Assembly: GCA_021298875.1 (NCBI GenBank)
Contig: JAJTHJ010000064.1
Coordinates: 1 to 19,723, forward strand
Reading direction: 5' to 3'
Length of the DNA: 19,723 nt
Origin: Burkholderiales bacterium
GTDB taxonomy: Bacteria; Pseudomonadota; Gammaproteobacteria; Burkholderiales; Burkholderiaceae_F
Below are positions 6,891-13,656 of this stretch, piece after piece. Within the stretch, counting starts at the first letter, position 1. Every line of letters begins with the position of its first letter. The notes beneath the pieces are model-generated. The model searched no databases. It was not told the DNA's origin and was given only the letters and a program-made list of their open reading frames with translations. Both the position numbers and the translations under genes were made by a program.

Positions 6891-9439
6891 GAACTGCGCT
6901 TCTTTGCCGCTTTCTTGACGGGCGTCTTGCGTGCCGCTGCTTTGTACGGCGCAGGTGCCGGCTCCTCGGCCTTGGGGGCGGCACTTGCCTTGCCGCGCGC
7001 CTCGAACTCGAAGCCCACTTTGCCGTCCAGCTGCTTGACCAGGTACGCGGAGAACTTGCGCCGCGTGCGGTTGGAGACAAAGCCGCGCAGCAGATCGGTG
7101 CGGCCGCCGTCCAGCAGCTTTTGCATCTGCGCCGTCTCGATCGGCTGTTGCAGGATCACCTTGCCGGAGCGGAAGTCGCAACTCTTGTCGGGGCCGACCG
7201 AACGCTCGCACACATAGGCCATCGGCTGCTCGTAGACCGCGTGGCCGCACTTCGGGCACTGGCCGAGCGGCTGCTGGCCGGAAAAATCCATCGGCTCGGC
7301 ATCGGCGTCGTCCTGCTGCGCGTTGCCGAAATCGAACTCGATCCGGTAGTCGGGCGCGGTGAGCTTCAACGCCGCCGCAAACGGCCGGCCCTGCTTGCTG
7401 CGGAAGCCCGTCAACGGGCCGAGCGCCTTGTCGCGCAGCAGTTGCTCGACCTCGGCGATCTCGAAGAAGCGCCCGCCGGGGTGCTTGCCGATCGAGAAGT
7501 CGCAGGCCGTGCAGGCGTAGCGGCTGTAATTCTCCTGCACCTTGGCGCCGCACTTGGGGCAGGGCGTCTTGAGCGTGGCGTAATCGCCCGACACCACGCC
7601 GCGCTCGGCGCCGGTGCGGATGCGCTCGACGATGTCCTGCGTCATGTGCGCGATCTCGCCCATGAAGGCGTCGCGCGCCAGCTTGCCGCGCTCCATCTGC
7701 GCGAGCTTGTATTCCCACTCGCCGGTCAGCTCCGGCGCATCGAGCGCATCGACACCAAAGCCGCGCAGCGCGCGCAGCAACTGGAAGGCCTTGGCGGTGG
7801 GGTGCAGTTCGCGCCCTTCGCGCGCCAGGTAGTTCTCGCTAATCAGCCCTTCGATCACCGCCGCCCGCGTGGCCGGCGTACCCAGGCCCTTGCCGGCCAT
7901 CGCCGCGCGCAGGTCTTCGTCGTCGATCAGCTTGCCGGCACCTTCCATGGCGCTTAGCAACGTGGCTTCCGTGTAGCGCGCCGGCGGGCGGGTTTGCAGG
8001 CCGTTGGCGGCAATCGCCTTGACCGGCACGCGCTCGCCGGCCTCGACCTTGGCGAGCGCGCCTTGCTCCTCCTGCGCCTCCTTGCCGTAGACCGCCAGCC
8101 AGCCCGGTTCAATCAGCACCTTGCCTTCGGTCTTGAAGCGGTGCTCGGCCACGGTGGTGATGCGCGTGGTCACCTGATACTCGGCCGAGGGGAAGAACAC
8201 CGCCAGAAAGCGCTTGACCACCAGGTCGTAGACCTTTTGCTCGGCTTCGGTCAGCGCGCGCGGCGCCTGCAAGGTCGGGATGATCGCGAAGTGATCGGAC
8301 ACCTTGCCGTTGTCGAACACGCGGCGGTTGGGTTTGACCCAGCCCTCTTTTTTGATCTGTCGGGCAAACGGCGCGTAGGCCGGCTGCTCCGCAAGCGCCT
8401 CGACCGTCTTCTTGGCCACGCCGAGGTAGTCCTCCGGCAGCGCGCGCGAGTCGGTCCGCGGGTAGGTCAGCACCTTGTGTTTCTCGTACAGCGCCTGCGC
8501 CAGCGACAACGTCGACTTGGCCGAAAAGCCGAAGCGCCCGTTGGCTTCGCGTTGCAGCGAGGTGAGGTCGTAGAGCAGCGGCGAGGCCTGCGCGCTGGGC
8601 TTGGCTTCCTCGGCCACCGTGCCGGTCTTGCCGGTACAGGCGGCGACGATGGCCTGCGCCTTGTCCTTATCCCACAACCGCTCGGCACGCGCTTCGGCGT
8701 CGTTCTCAGGCTTCTTGAACTCGGGGTCGAACCAGCGGCCCTCGTACTCGCCGGCGCGGCAGCCAAAGGCCGCGCGCACCTCCCAGTAGTCGCGTGGCAC
8801 GTGGCGCTGGATGGCTTCTTCGCGCTCGACCACGATCGCGAGCGTCGGCGTCTGCACGCGGCCCACCGTGGTCAGGAAAAAGCCGCCGTCGCGGCTGTTG
8901 AAGGCGGTCATCGCCCGCGTGCCGTTGATGCCGACCAGCCAGTCGGCCTCGGCGCGCGAGCGGGCGGCGTCTTCCAGCCGGCGCATCTCGGCGTCGCTGC
9001 GCAGGCCCTCGAAGGACTCGCGGATCGCCGCCGGCGTCATCGACTGCAACCACAGGCGGCGGATCGGCTGTTTGGCCTTGGCGTGCTGCACGATGTAGCG
9101 GAAGATCAACTCGCCCTCACGCCCGGCGTCGCAGGCGTTGACGAGTGCGGTCACGTCCTTGCGCTTGATGAGTTTGGTCAGCAGCTTCAAGCGCTCTTCG
9201 GCCTTCTTGTCGATCGGCCCGACCTCGAAGGCCGGCGGAATCATCGGCAGGTGCGCAAAGCTCCACTTGCCGCGCGCGACCTCCACCGGGTTGACGAGGG
9301 TCAGCAGGTGGCCGATCGCGGAGGACAGCACGTACTCGTCGGACTCGTAGTAGTCCTGCTGGCGCGTGAAGCCGCCCAAGGCCCGCGCGATGTCGCCGGC
9401 GACCGAGGGTTTTTCGGCAATGATCAGGGTCTTGCTCAT
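6887..9439 (-). CDS. topB: DNA topoisomerase III
   Basis: This 850-residue type IA topoisomerase relaxes negatively supercoiled DNA and decatenates single-strand-linked intermediates. The N-terminal Toprim domain shows IIAEKPSVA with E9 and the metal site NACDAGREGE (101-110). The catalytic tyrosine is Y326 in LTYPRTDSR, close to Y328 of E. coli TopB. The C-terminus carries a C4 zinc finger (C627, C630, C643, C646), a second cysteine cluster (C728, C731, C744, C754), a topoisomerase C-terminal repeat region and a Lys/Ala-rich basic tail (about 820-850). The extended C-terminus makes it longer than the E. coli enzyme (about 650). The frame is open upstream to 9541, but MSKTLIIAEKPS at 9439 is the conserved start, and the upstream part would be translated from a hairpin. 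The gene lies downstream of smg in the conserved lysM-dprA-smg-topB order. Confidence 0.96.
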   Translation of the reverse strand: MSKTLIIAEKPSVAGDIARALGGFTRQQDYYESDEYVLSSAIGHLLTLVNPVEVARGKWSFAHLPMIPPAFEVGPIDKKAEERLKLLTKLIKRKDVTALVNACDAGREGELIFRYIVQHAKAKQPIRRLWLQSMTPAAIRESFEGLRSDAEMRRLEDAARSRAEADWLVGINGTRAMTAFNSRDGGFFLTTVGRVQTPTLAIVVEREEAIQRHVPRDYWEVRAAFGCRAGEYEGRWFDPEFKKPENDAEARAERLWDKDKAQAIVAACTGKTGTVAEEAKPSAQASPLLYDLTSLQREANGRFGFSAKSTLSLAQALYEKHKVLTYPRTDSRALPEDYLGVAKKTVEALAEQPAYAPFARQIKKEGWVKPNRRVFDNGKVSDHFAIIPTLQAPRALTEAEQKVYDLVVKRFLAVFFPSAEYQVTTRITTVAEHRFKTEGKVLIEPGWLAVYGKEAQEEQGALAKVEAGERVPVKAIAANGLQTRPPARYTEATLLSAMEGAGKLIDDEDLRAAMAGKGLGTPATRAAVIEGLISENYLAREGRELHPTAKAFQLLRALRGFGVDALDAPELTGEWEYKLAQMERGKLARDAFMGEIAHMTQDIVERIRTGAERGVVSGDYATLKTPCPKCGAKVQENYSRYACTACDFSIGKHPGGRFFEIAEVEQLLRDKALGPLTGFRSKQGRPFAAALKLTAPDYRIEFDFGNAQQDDADAEPMDFSGQQPLGQCPKCGHAVYEQPMAYVCERSVGPDKSCDFRSGKVILQQPIETAQMQKLLDGGRTDLLRGFVSNRTRRKFSAYLVKQLDGKVGFEFEARGKASAAPKAEEPAPAPYKAAARKTPVKKAAKKRSS

Positions 9440-9451
9440 GGGAACTCTGGC

Positions 9452-9500
9452 GAAAAAGAAGCCGCCTGTGCGTCGACCGCAAGGCGGCGGTGTCTTTTTC
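9452..9500. terminator. Bidirectional intrinsic-terminator-like hairpin in the topB leader
   Basis: GCCGCCT (9461-9467) pairs with AGGCGGC (9482-9488), and the foot GAAAAAG (9452-9458) pairs with CTTTTTC (9494-9500). Read on the minus strand, the stem is followed by TTCTTTTTC; read on the plus strand it is followed by a TCTTTTTC tract. The minus-direction T-tract ends 12 nt before the topB start codon. It therefore either ends the smg message or acts as an attenuator in the topB 5' leader. Confidence 0.6.
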
Positions 9501-9501
9501 C

Positions 9502-9507
9502 AGAATA
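9502..9507 (-). promoter_or_regulatory. Candidate extended -10 element for topB
   Basis: On the minus strand the sequence TGTTATTCT contains a TG dinucleotide one base before TATTCT (4 of 6 to consensus), an extended -10 arrangement. No convincing -35 is visible. Initiation about 7 nt downstream would place the terminator-like hairpin at 9452-9500 at the very 5' end of the topB mRNA. Confidence 0.35.
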
Positions 9508-9518
9508 ACAGGCTGGCA

Positions 9519-9699
9519 ATGATGGCGGCTGCGCCGGCCAATGGGTCGCCGGCTGACGCCGGCTATGACGCCCGCTGCGCGGGCTATGAGCTTCGCCTCC
9601 GGAGGGCAGCCGAACCGGCAAGCCCATCATCATCAGCCCGCGCAGCGGGCATCATGCGGCCGCAGGCCGCGATCATTGGGCGGCGCAGCCGCCCTCATC
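9519..9699. repeat. Array of small GC hairpins with TGC/GCA loops, arranged as two inverted copies
   Basis: Six stem-loops with 6-7 bp stems occur in 180 bp. They are GGCGGC-TGC-GCCGGC (9524-9538, one mismatch), GCCGGC-TGAC-GCCGGC (9548-9563), GCCCGC-TGC-GCGGGC (9570-9584), GCCCGC-GCA-GCGGGC (9636-9650), GCGGCC-GCA-GGCCGC (9656-9670) and GGGCGGC-GCA-GCCGCCC (9678-9694). The first three are separated by TATGA-like spacers; the last three are separated by ATCAT, its complement. The block 9519-9598 aligns with the reverse complement of 9617-9699 module by module. CCTCCGGAGG (9596-9605) lies near the centre. No protein or RNA family explains it. Confidence 0.85.
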
Positions 9700-9703
9700 G
9701 CCG

Positions 9704-10162
9704 TCAGTGCAGCACCCGCGCTTCGCCGTCGTCGAGCAACTCGTCGAGCACCAGCTCGTCGATGTCGGCCTGCTGGCTCCACAGCACGAGCAGCGCGATC
9801 AGCTTGACCCATTCGAGCGACACCGGCGTTTCGTCCACGGCCAGTGCGCGTTCGATGACGATCTCGCGCTGGCTGGGCGTGAGCTGGCCGGCGCTTTCGA
9901 GAAAGGCGAGAAAGCGCAGGCTCTCGGGCGACAGACGCGCGCTTTCGACCTCGGCCAGCACGCGCAGCGAGGCGCTGTGTGCGCTTTGCAGCGCCACCGC
10001 GTCGCGGTTGACGCGCGCCAGGCCGTGCAGCCAGGCAAGCGCTTCCTGCACCTCGTCTTCGTCGAAGCCGGCGCCCTCCAGCCGCGCCGACAAGGCCGCG
10101 CTGTCGGCGCAGCCGCCCAAGGCGCCCTGGTGTTCGTAGAGGTAGACGAGGACTTCGAACAT
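9704..10162 (-). CDS. smg: Smg family protein (DUF494)
   Basis: The 152-residue product starts MFEVLVYLYEH and ends in an acidic helix ADIDELVLDELLDDGEA, the hallmarks of the Smg/DUF494 family. An open frame extends upstream to 10309, but MFEVL is the conserved N-terminus. The protein is predicted to be all-helical and soluble, with no signal peptide or membrane segment. The molecular function of Smg is not established; its gene is repeatedly found next to dprA and topB in beta- and gammaproteobacteria, as here. It lies 34 nt downstream of dprA on the same strand, so co-transcription is likely. The family call rests on the N-terminal motif, length and position. Confidence 0.92.
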   Translation of the reverse strand: MFEVLVYLYEHQGALGGCADSAALSARLEGAGFDEDEVQEALAWLHGLARVNRDAVALQSAHSASLRVLAEVESARLSPESLRFLAFLESAGQLTPSQREIVIERALAVDETPVSLEWVKLIALLVLWSQQADIDELVLDELLDDGEARVLH

Positions 10163-10196
10163 CGGCGCCGAGCGTACTCTGCGCGGCGCGCCGCTG

Positions 10197-11318
10197 TCAA
10201 AGCCCAGACCGCAACCTTTGGTAGCGGTTACCCGGCAAACGCTCAACATATTGGGCCAGTTCGAGTTCGAGCAGCGCTGCGGCCACGCTGCCGGCGTCCA
10301 GCCCGGCACGGGCGGTCAGGGTGTCGAGATCGACCGGGTCTTCGCCGAGTGCGGCGAGCAATTGCGGGTGCGGCGCGTCCGCCGCGGCGCCCGCGGGGGC
10401 CGCCGTGGCGGCCGCGTGCGGCAGATGCAGCTCTTCGAGGATGTCGCGCGCCTCTTCGACCAGCTTGGTGCCATCGCGGATCAGGCGGTGGCAGCCGCGC
10501 GCCAGCGGCGAGTGGATCGAGCCGGGGATGGCAAACACCTCGCGCCCGGCATCGGCGGCCAAGCGGGCGGTGATCAGGCTGCCCGAGCGCAGTGCCGCCT
10601 CGACCACCAGCACGCCGCGCGCGAGTCCGGCCAGCACACGGTTGCGACGCGGGAAGTTGTGCGCCAGCGGCGGCGTGCCGAGGGCGAACTCCGACAGCAC
10701 CAGCCCGTGCCGCCGCACCTGCTCGGTCAGCGCGGTGTTGGAGCGCGGGTAGACGAGATCCACCCCGGTGCCGACGACGGCGATGGTGCTGGCGGCCGAT
10801 CCTTCGCCCCGCGCCCGCAGCGCGCCGCGATGGGCGGCGCTGTCGATGCCCAGCGCCAGGCCGCTGACGATGTTCAAACCCGCCTGCGCGAGCGCGAAGG
10901 CGAAGGCCTGGGCGGTGGCCATCCCCTGGGTGGTCGCACTGCGCGCACCGACGACCGCCAGCGCCGGCTGCCGCAGCAGCGCCAGATCGCCGATGGCAAA
11001 GAGCACCGGCGGCGGATCGGCCGTGGCCAGCAGCGGTTGCGGGTAGTCGGCATCGGCCAGCGTCAGCAGCGCGTGCCGGCGGTCGGCGGCGAGCCAGGCG
11101 AGCGTGGCATCGATGCCGGCGCGCACGGCAACATCGGGCGCCGCCGCCAGCGTGCGCGCCAGCGGTTCGGCCACCACCTCACGCAAGGACGCCGCGCCGG
11201 CGGCGAAGATCGCCTCGGGCAGCCCGAAGCGCGCCAGCAACTCGCGCGCGGTGCGCGCGCCGATGCCGGGGGTCAGCGTCAGGCGCACCCAGCCGGCGCG
11301 CTCGGCATCGCTCGCCAT
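10197..11318 (-). CDS. dprA: DNA-processing protein DprA (DNA protecting protein)
   Basis: The 373-residue protein loads RecA onto incoming single-stranded DNA during natural transformation. An N-terminal helix-hairpin-helix/SAM-like region (residues 8-60) precedes the Rossmann-type core. The core contains AVVGARSATTQG (121-132), SGLALGIDSAAH (152-163), NFPRRNRVLAGL (221-232), VVEA and SGSLITARLA (245-254), then AIPGSIHSPLARGCHRLI. The C-terminal winged-helix DprA domain occupies about 315-370. It is cytoplasmic and of usual length for Gram-negative DprA. It starts 21 nt after the LysM gene stop and is followed by smg, all on the minus strand. DprA suggests competence for transformation, although no uptake genes are in view. 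Confidence 0.96.
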   Translation of the reverse strand: MASDAERAGWVRLTLTPGIGARTARELLARFGLPEAIFAAGAASLREVVAEPLARTLAAAPDVAVRAGIDATLAWLAADRRHALLTLADADYPQPLLATADPPPVLFAIGDLALLRQPALAVVGARSATTQGMATAQAFAFALAQAGLNIVSGLALGIDSAAHRGALRARGEGSAASTIAVVGTGVDLVYPRSNTALTEQVRRHGLVLSEFALGTPPLAHNFPRRNRVLAGLARGVLVVEAALRSGSLITARLAADAGREVFAIPGSIHSPLARGCHRLIRDGTKLVEEARDILEELHLPHAAATAAPAGAAADAPHPQLLAALGEDPVDLDTLTARAGLDAGSVAAALLELELAQYVERLPGNRYQRLRSGL

Positions 11319-11339
11319 CGCCGACCCGCCCGCGGTGGT

Positions 11340-12608
11340 TTACTGGCCGCGGTAGATGTCCGGATCGGGCGCGTCCAGGCGGGTACGCGCCGGCAGGTCC
11401 TGCTGCCGTTGCGGCATCCGCTGCGCGCGCGGCACAAGCGCATCGTCGGGCTCGCGCAAGCGGTCGCCGACCTTGACCGGTACGGTCGAGCGCACGACCA
11501 GCGCGTAGGCGATGTGGTCGAACACGCGGAAGACGAAGACTTCGCCGATTCGTTCGTCGGGTAACTCCACGCTCTGCCAGCCGCGCACGGTGCGGTCGGT
11601 GATCGTGCCGCCAACTTGCAGCAAGGCCAGTACGTCGCCCACCTCCAGCCCGTCGGCGCGGCCGCGGTTGAGCGTCACCACACTGCCGCCGGCGGCGTTG
11701 TCCAGGCCCCCGTAGACCGAGACGATGCGCGCGTCGATCTGCTGCTGCGGGCGGCGCGGCACGTAGGAGGCGAGCGTCAGCCGCTCGACCGGGATCAGCC
11801 GGTCGCCTTCGCCGATTTCCTGTTTGCTGTCGACGATGCGCAGGGTGGTCACGTCGTCGCCGGTTTTGGTCACCGCCACCGTGCCGAGGAAGAACGCCTC
11901 GTAGGCGATCGGCCGGCGGCGGGCCGTGTCGTCGGGGTCGAACAGCGGCTGCGCGGTGCGGAAGACGTTGTAGCTTTTCACCGCCGGATCGGTCACGCCG
12001 CGCGCGTAGGCCGTGTCGCCGCGGCCGAGGTACACGCGCCCCTCCTGGGTGGCGACGATGCGCGGATAGGCGTCCAGGCCGTCGGCTTCGACCACCAGTG
12101 GCCGCGACAGGAAAGGCTCGATCAGGTGGTTTGGAATGCTGGGGATCGCCGCCGCCCCAAGCTCTTCCTCCCGCGTGCGTGGCGACAGGCGCACCACGTC
12201 GCCCGGGGCCGAGGCGGCGGGCGTCGCGGCGCTGCCGGCCAGTTCCAACCGCGCACGGCCGTCGCTTTTGACCAGGCGCAGCACCTGGCCCGGATAGATC
12301 AGGTGCGGGTTGGCGATCTGCGCCTTGTTCATCCCCCACAGCTCCGGCCAGCGCCAGGGGCTCTTGAGGAAGATCCCCGAGATGCCCCACAGCGTGTCGC
12401 CGCGCTTGACGGTGTGGCTATCCGGCGCATTGGGCGCGAGTTCCGACAACGGCACGCCAGCCTGCGCCGCCTGCTCGGCGGCGCGGCGCTGCTCCGGCGT
12501 GACCGGGAAGCGGCCGTCGGGCATGGTCTGCGCCAACGCCGTGGCGACGGGCAGTGCCGCGGCGGCTGCCAAGAGGGTTCTTGCAATCCCGTGCCGGGCC
12601 ATCATCAT
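11340..12608 (-). CDS. LysM domain-containing periplasmic peptidoglycan-binding protein
   Basis: Read from the ATG at 12608 (one of three tandem ATGs, preceded by AAAGGGA as ribosome binding site), the protein is 422 residues. A signal peptide ends ...VATALA with cleavage expected before Q27. A single LysM domain follows at about 64-112 (SHTVKRGDTLWGISG...NPHLIYPGQVLRL), in the version common in betaproteobacterial proteins encoded next to dprA. The rest is a long beta-rich region without a family I can name. LysM domains bind N-acetylglucosamine-containing glycans, so a periplasmic peptidoglycan-associated role is expected; no catalytic domain is evident. It heads the lysM-dprA-smg run and diverges from def across a 129-bp intergenic region. 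The open frame extends 25 codons upstream, but that would remove the signal peptide from the N-terminus. Confidence 0.92.
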   Translation of the reverse strand: MMMARHGIARTLLAAAAALPVATALAQTMPDGRFPVTPEQRRAAEQAAQAGVPLSELAPNAPDSHTVKRGDTLWGISGIFLKSPWRWPELWGMNKAQIANPHLIYPGQVLRLVKSDGRARLELAGSAATPAASAPGDVVRLSPRTREEELGAAAIPSIPNHLIEPFLSRPLVVEADGLDAYPRIVATQEGRVYLGRGDTAYARGVTDPAVKSYNVFRTAQPLFDPDDTARRRPIAYEAFFLGTVAVTKTGDDVTTLRIVDSKQEIGEGDRLIPVERLTLASYVPRRPQQQIDARIVSVYGGLDNAAGGSVVTLNRGRADGLEVGDVLALLQVGGTITDRTVRGWQSVELPDERIGEVFVFRVFDHIAYALVVRSTVPVKVGDRLREPDDALVPRAQRMPQRQQDLPARTRLDAPDPDIYRGQ

Positions 12609-12654
12609 TGGGTTCCCTTTCCGTGGACGCCCGGTTTTTTGAGCGCAGCGTAAG

Positions 12655-12683
12655 ATTCTGCCGCCTGCGCCGCGTCGCCGCAA
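12655..12683 (-). promoter_or_regulatory. Putative sigma-70 promoter for the lysM-dprA-smg operon
   Basis: On the minus strand TTGCGG (12683-12678) and CAGAAT (12660-12655) are separated by exactly 17 bp, and each matches consensus at 4 of 6 positions. Transcription would begin about 40 nt upstream of the LysM start codon. Similarity is modest and GC-rich DNA gives chance matches. Confidence 0.35.
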
Positions 12684-12694
12684 CGCGCGGCGAC
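12674..12694. repeat. 8-bp perfect inverted repeat overlapping the putative lysM -35
   Basis: GTCGCCGC (12674-12681) is followed by AACGC and then GCGGCGAC (12687-12694). It sits in the lysM/def divergent intergenic region and overlaps the candidate -35. It could be an operator or a hairpin in the def leader; there is no direct evidence for either. Confidence 0.5.
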
Positions 12695-12737
12695 CCGGCT
12701 CGCGGCAATCGGCGATGCCCGTGTTTGGATTGTTGCC

Positions 12738-13238
12738 ATGGCCCTATTGCCCATTCTCGAATATCCCGACCCCCGTTTGCATACGGTAGCCGCCCCGGTG
12801 ACCGTCTTCGACGACGCGCTGCGCCAGTTGGTGGCCGACATGGCTGAAACCATGTACGCCGCCCCCGGCGTGGGGCTGGCCGCGACCCAGGTCGACGTGC
12901 ACCAGCGGCTGATTGTGATCGACACCAGCGAGACCAAGGATCAGTTGCGCGTCTTCATCAACCCGCAGATCGTCGCCGCGTCCGACGAACTCGTGGTCTG
13001 CGAAGAAGGCTGCCTGTCGGTGCCCGGCATTTTCGAGGAAGTGCGCCGCCCGCGCTGGGTGCGCGTGCGTGCGCAGGACGCCGACGGCCAGAGCTTCGAC
13101 CTGGATGCCGAAGGGCTGCTCGCCGTGTGCGTGCAGCACGAGATGGATCACCTCGAAGGCAAGGTCTTCGTCGAGAAGCTGTCTCTGCTCAAGCGCGAGC
13201 GGATCAAGGCCAAGCTGCGCAAGCGGAAGAAGCGGTGA
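12738..13238 (+). CDS. def: Peptide deformylase
   Basis: The 166-residue enzyme removes the formyl group from the N-terminal methionine of nascent proteins at the ribosome. All three signature motifs are present: GVGLAATQ (44-51), EEGCLSVPG (89-97) with metal ligand C92, and QHEMDH (133-138) with ligands H134 and H138 and catalytic E135. The C-terminus is Lys/Arg-rich (KAKLRKRKKR), as in ribosome-associated deformylases. The length is typical. In many relatives it sits next to fmt, which adds the formyl group; here a signalling cassette of about 2.3 kb separates them. The stop codon falls inside a GGTGATC heptamer repeat. No clear Shine-Dalgarno is visible before the ATG. Confidence 0.97.
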   Translation: MALLPILEYPDPRLHTVAAPVTVFDDALRQLVADMAETMYAAPGVGLAATQVDVHQRLIVIDTSETKDQLRVFINPQIVAASDELVVCEEGCLSVPGIFEEVRRPRWVRVRAQDADGQSFDLDAEGLLAVCVQHEMDHLEGKVFVEKLSLLKRERIKAKLRKRKKR

Positions 13239-13261
13239 TCGGCGATCGGTGATCGGTGATC
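13234..13261 (+). repeat. GGTGATC heptamer tandem repeat, copy 1 (4 units)
   Basis: Four 7-bp units run head to tail: GGTGATC (13234-13240), GGCGATC, GGTGATC and GGTGATC (ending 13261). The first unit overlaps the stop codon of def. Related repeats lie at 14780-14800 and 15599-15619. Confidence 0.85.
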
Positions 13262-13263
13262 TG

Positions 13264-13314
13264 TTGGCGCCGCACCGCCGGCGATTGGCGCCGTGGGGGT
13301 GCGATTCGGCGCCG
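13264..13314 (+). promoter_or_regulatory. Three 9-bp direct repeats at 21-bp spacing: candidate LytTR operator
   Basis: TTGGCGCCG at 13264-13272, TTGGCGCCG at 13285-13293 and TCGGCGCCG at 13306-13314 (TTCGGCGCCG if one more base is included) recur at exactly 21 bp, two helical turns, leaving 12-bp spacers. LytTR-family regulators are known to bind pairs of 9-bp direct repeats with 12-13 bp spacers. The cassette encoding a LytTR regulator begins 60 bp downstream. The core GGCGCC is a common word in GC-rich DNA, so chance cannot be excluded. Confidence 0.4.
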
Positions 13315-13374
13315 CGGGCGGGCGGTGGGCGCGGGGCGCGGCGAGACTGCGGTTTTCGCGGACGTGGAGCCGAA

Positions 13375-13656
13375 ATGACCGAACCCGACGACCCCTTGCT
13401 CGACACCGCGCGGCGCGACGTGCGCCGGCTACGCAAGTTCTATTCGCTGGTGGGCACTGCGCTGCTCGTCATCGCGCTGACCGCGGTGGCCAACTGGGTC
13501 GGCTCACCCGGCCGCTGGTGGTTCCTGTGGGTGGTGTTCGGCTTCGGCGTGACCATCGCCTTCGCGGCTTTCGATCTCTGGGTGCGCCGGCGCTGGCTGG
13601 GCCTGGACTGGGAGCGGCGGCAGGTTGAAAGGCGGGTTGGGGAGTTGCGGCGATGA
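13375..13656 (+). CDS. Small 2TM-domain membrane protein
   Basis: This 93-residue protein has a charged N-terminal helix (TARRDVRRLRKF, 11-22) and two transmembrane helices, about 22-41 (SLVGTALLVIALTAVANWV) and 47-68 (RWWFLWVVFGFGVTIAFAAF). A short linker joins them, and a basic amphipathic tail (RRRWLGLDWERRQVERR) follows. This layout fits the 2TM domain family (PF13239), which occurs alone or fused to signalling proteins. The ATG at 13375 has a GGAG at 13366-13369. Its TGA overlaps the ATG of the histidine kinase (ATGA at 13653-13656), so the two are translationally coupled. It probably works with the kinase, perhaps as an accessory sensor; that is inference. Confidence 0.85.
   Translation: MTEPDDPLLDTARRDVRRLRKFYSLVGTALLVIALTAVANWVGSPGRWWFLWVVFGFGVTIAFAAFDLWVRRRWLGLDWERRQVERRVGELRR

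Noticed and set aside
7994..9508. 504-codon plus-strand open frame opposite topB
   Set aside because: It is antisense to an intact topoisomerase III and has the compositional bias of a shadow frame.
9440..9541. Upstream in-frame start adding 34 residues to TopB
   Set aside because: The extension would be translated from the leader hairpin and A/T tracts and lacks resemblance to TopB N-termini, which begin at MSKTLIIAEKP.
9519..9699. Hairpin array as a CRISPR locus
   Set aside because: Stem sequences vary, spacers are only about 5 nt, and the two halves are inverted rather than direct repeats. No cas genes are present.
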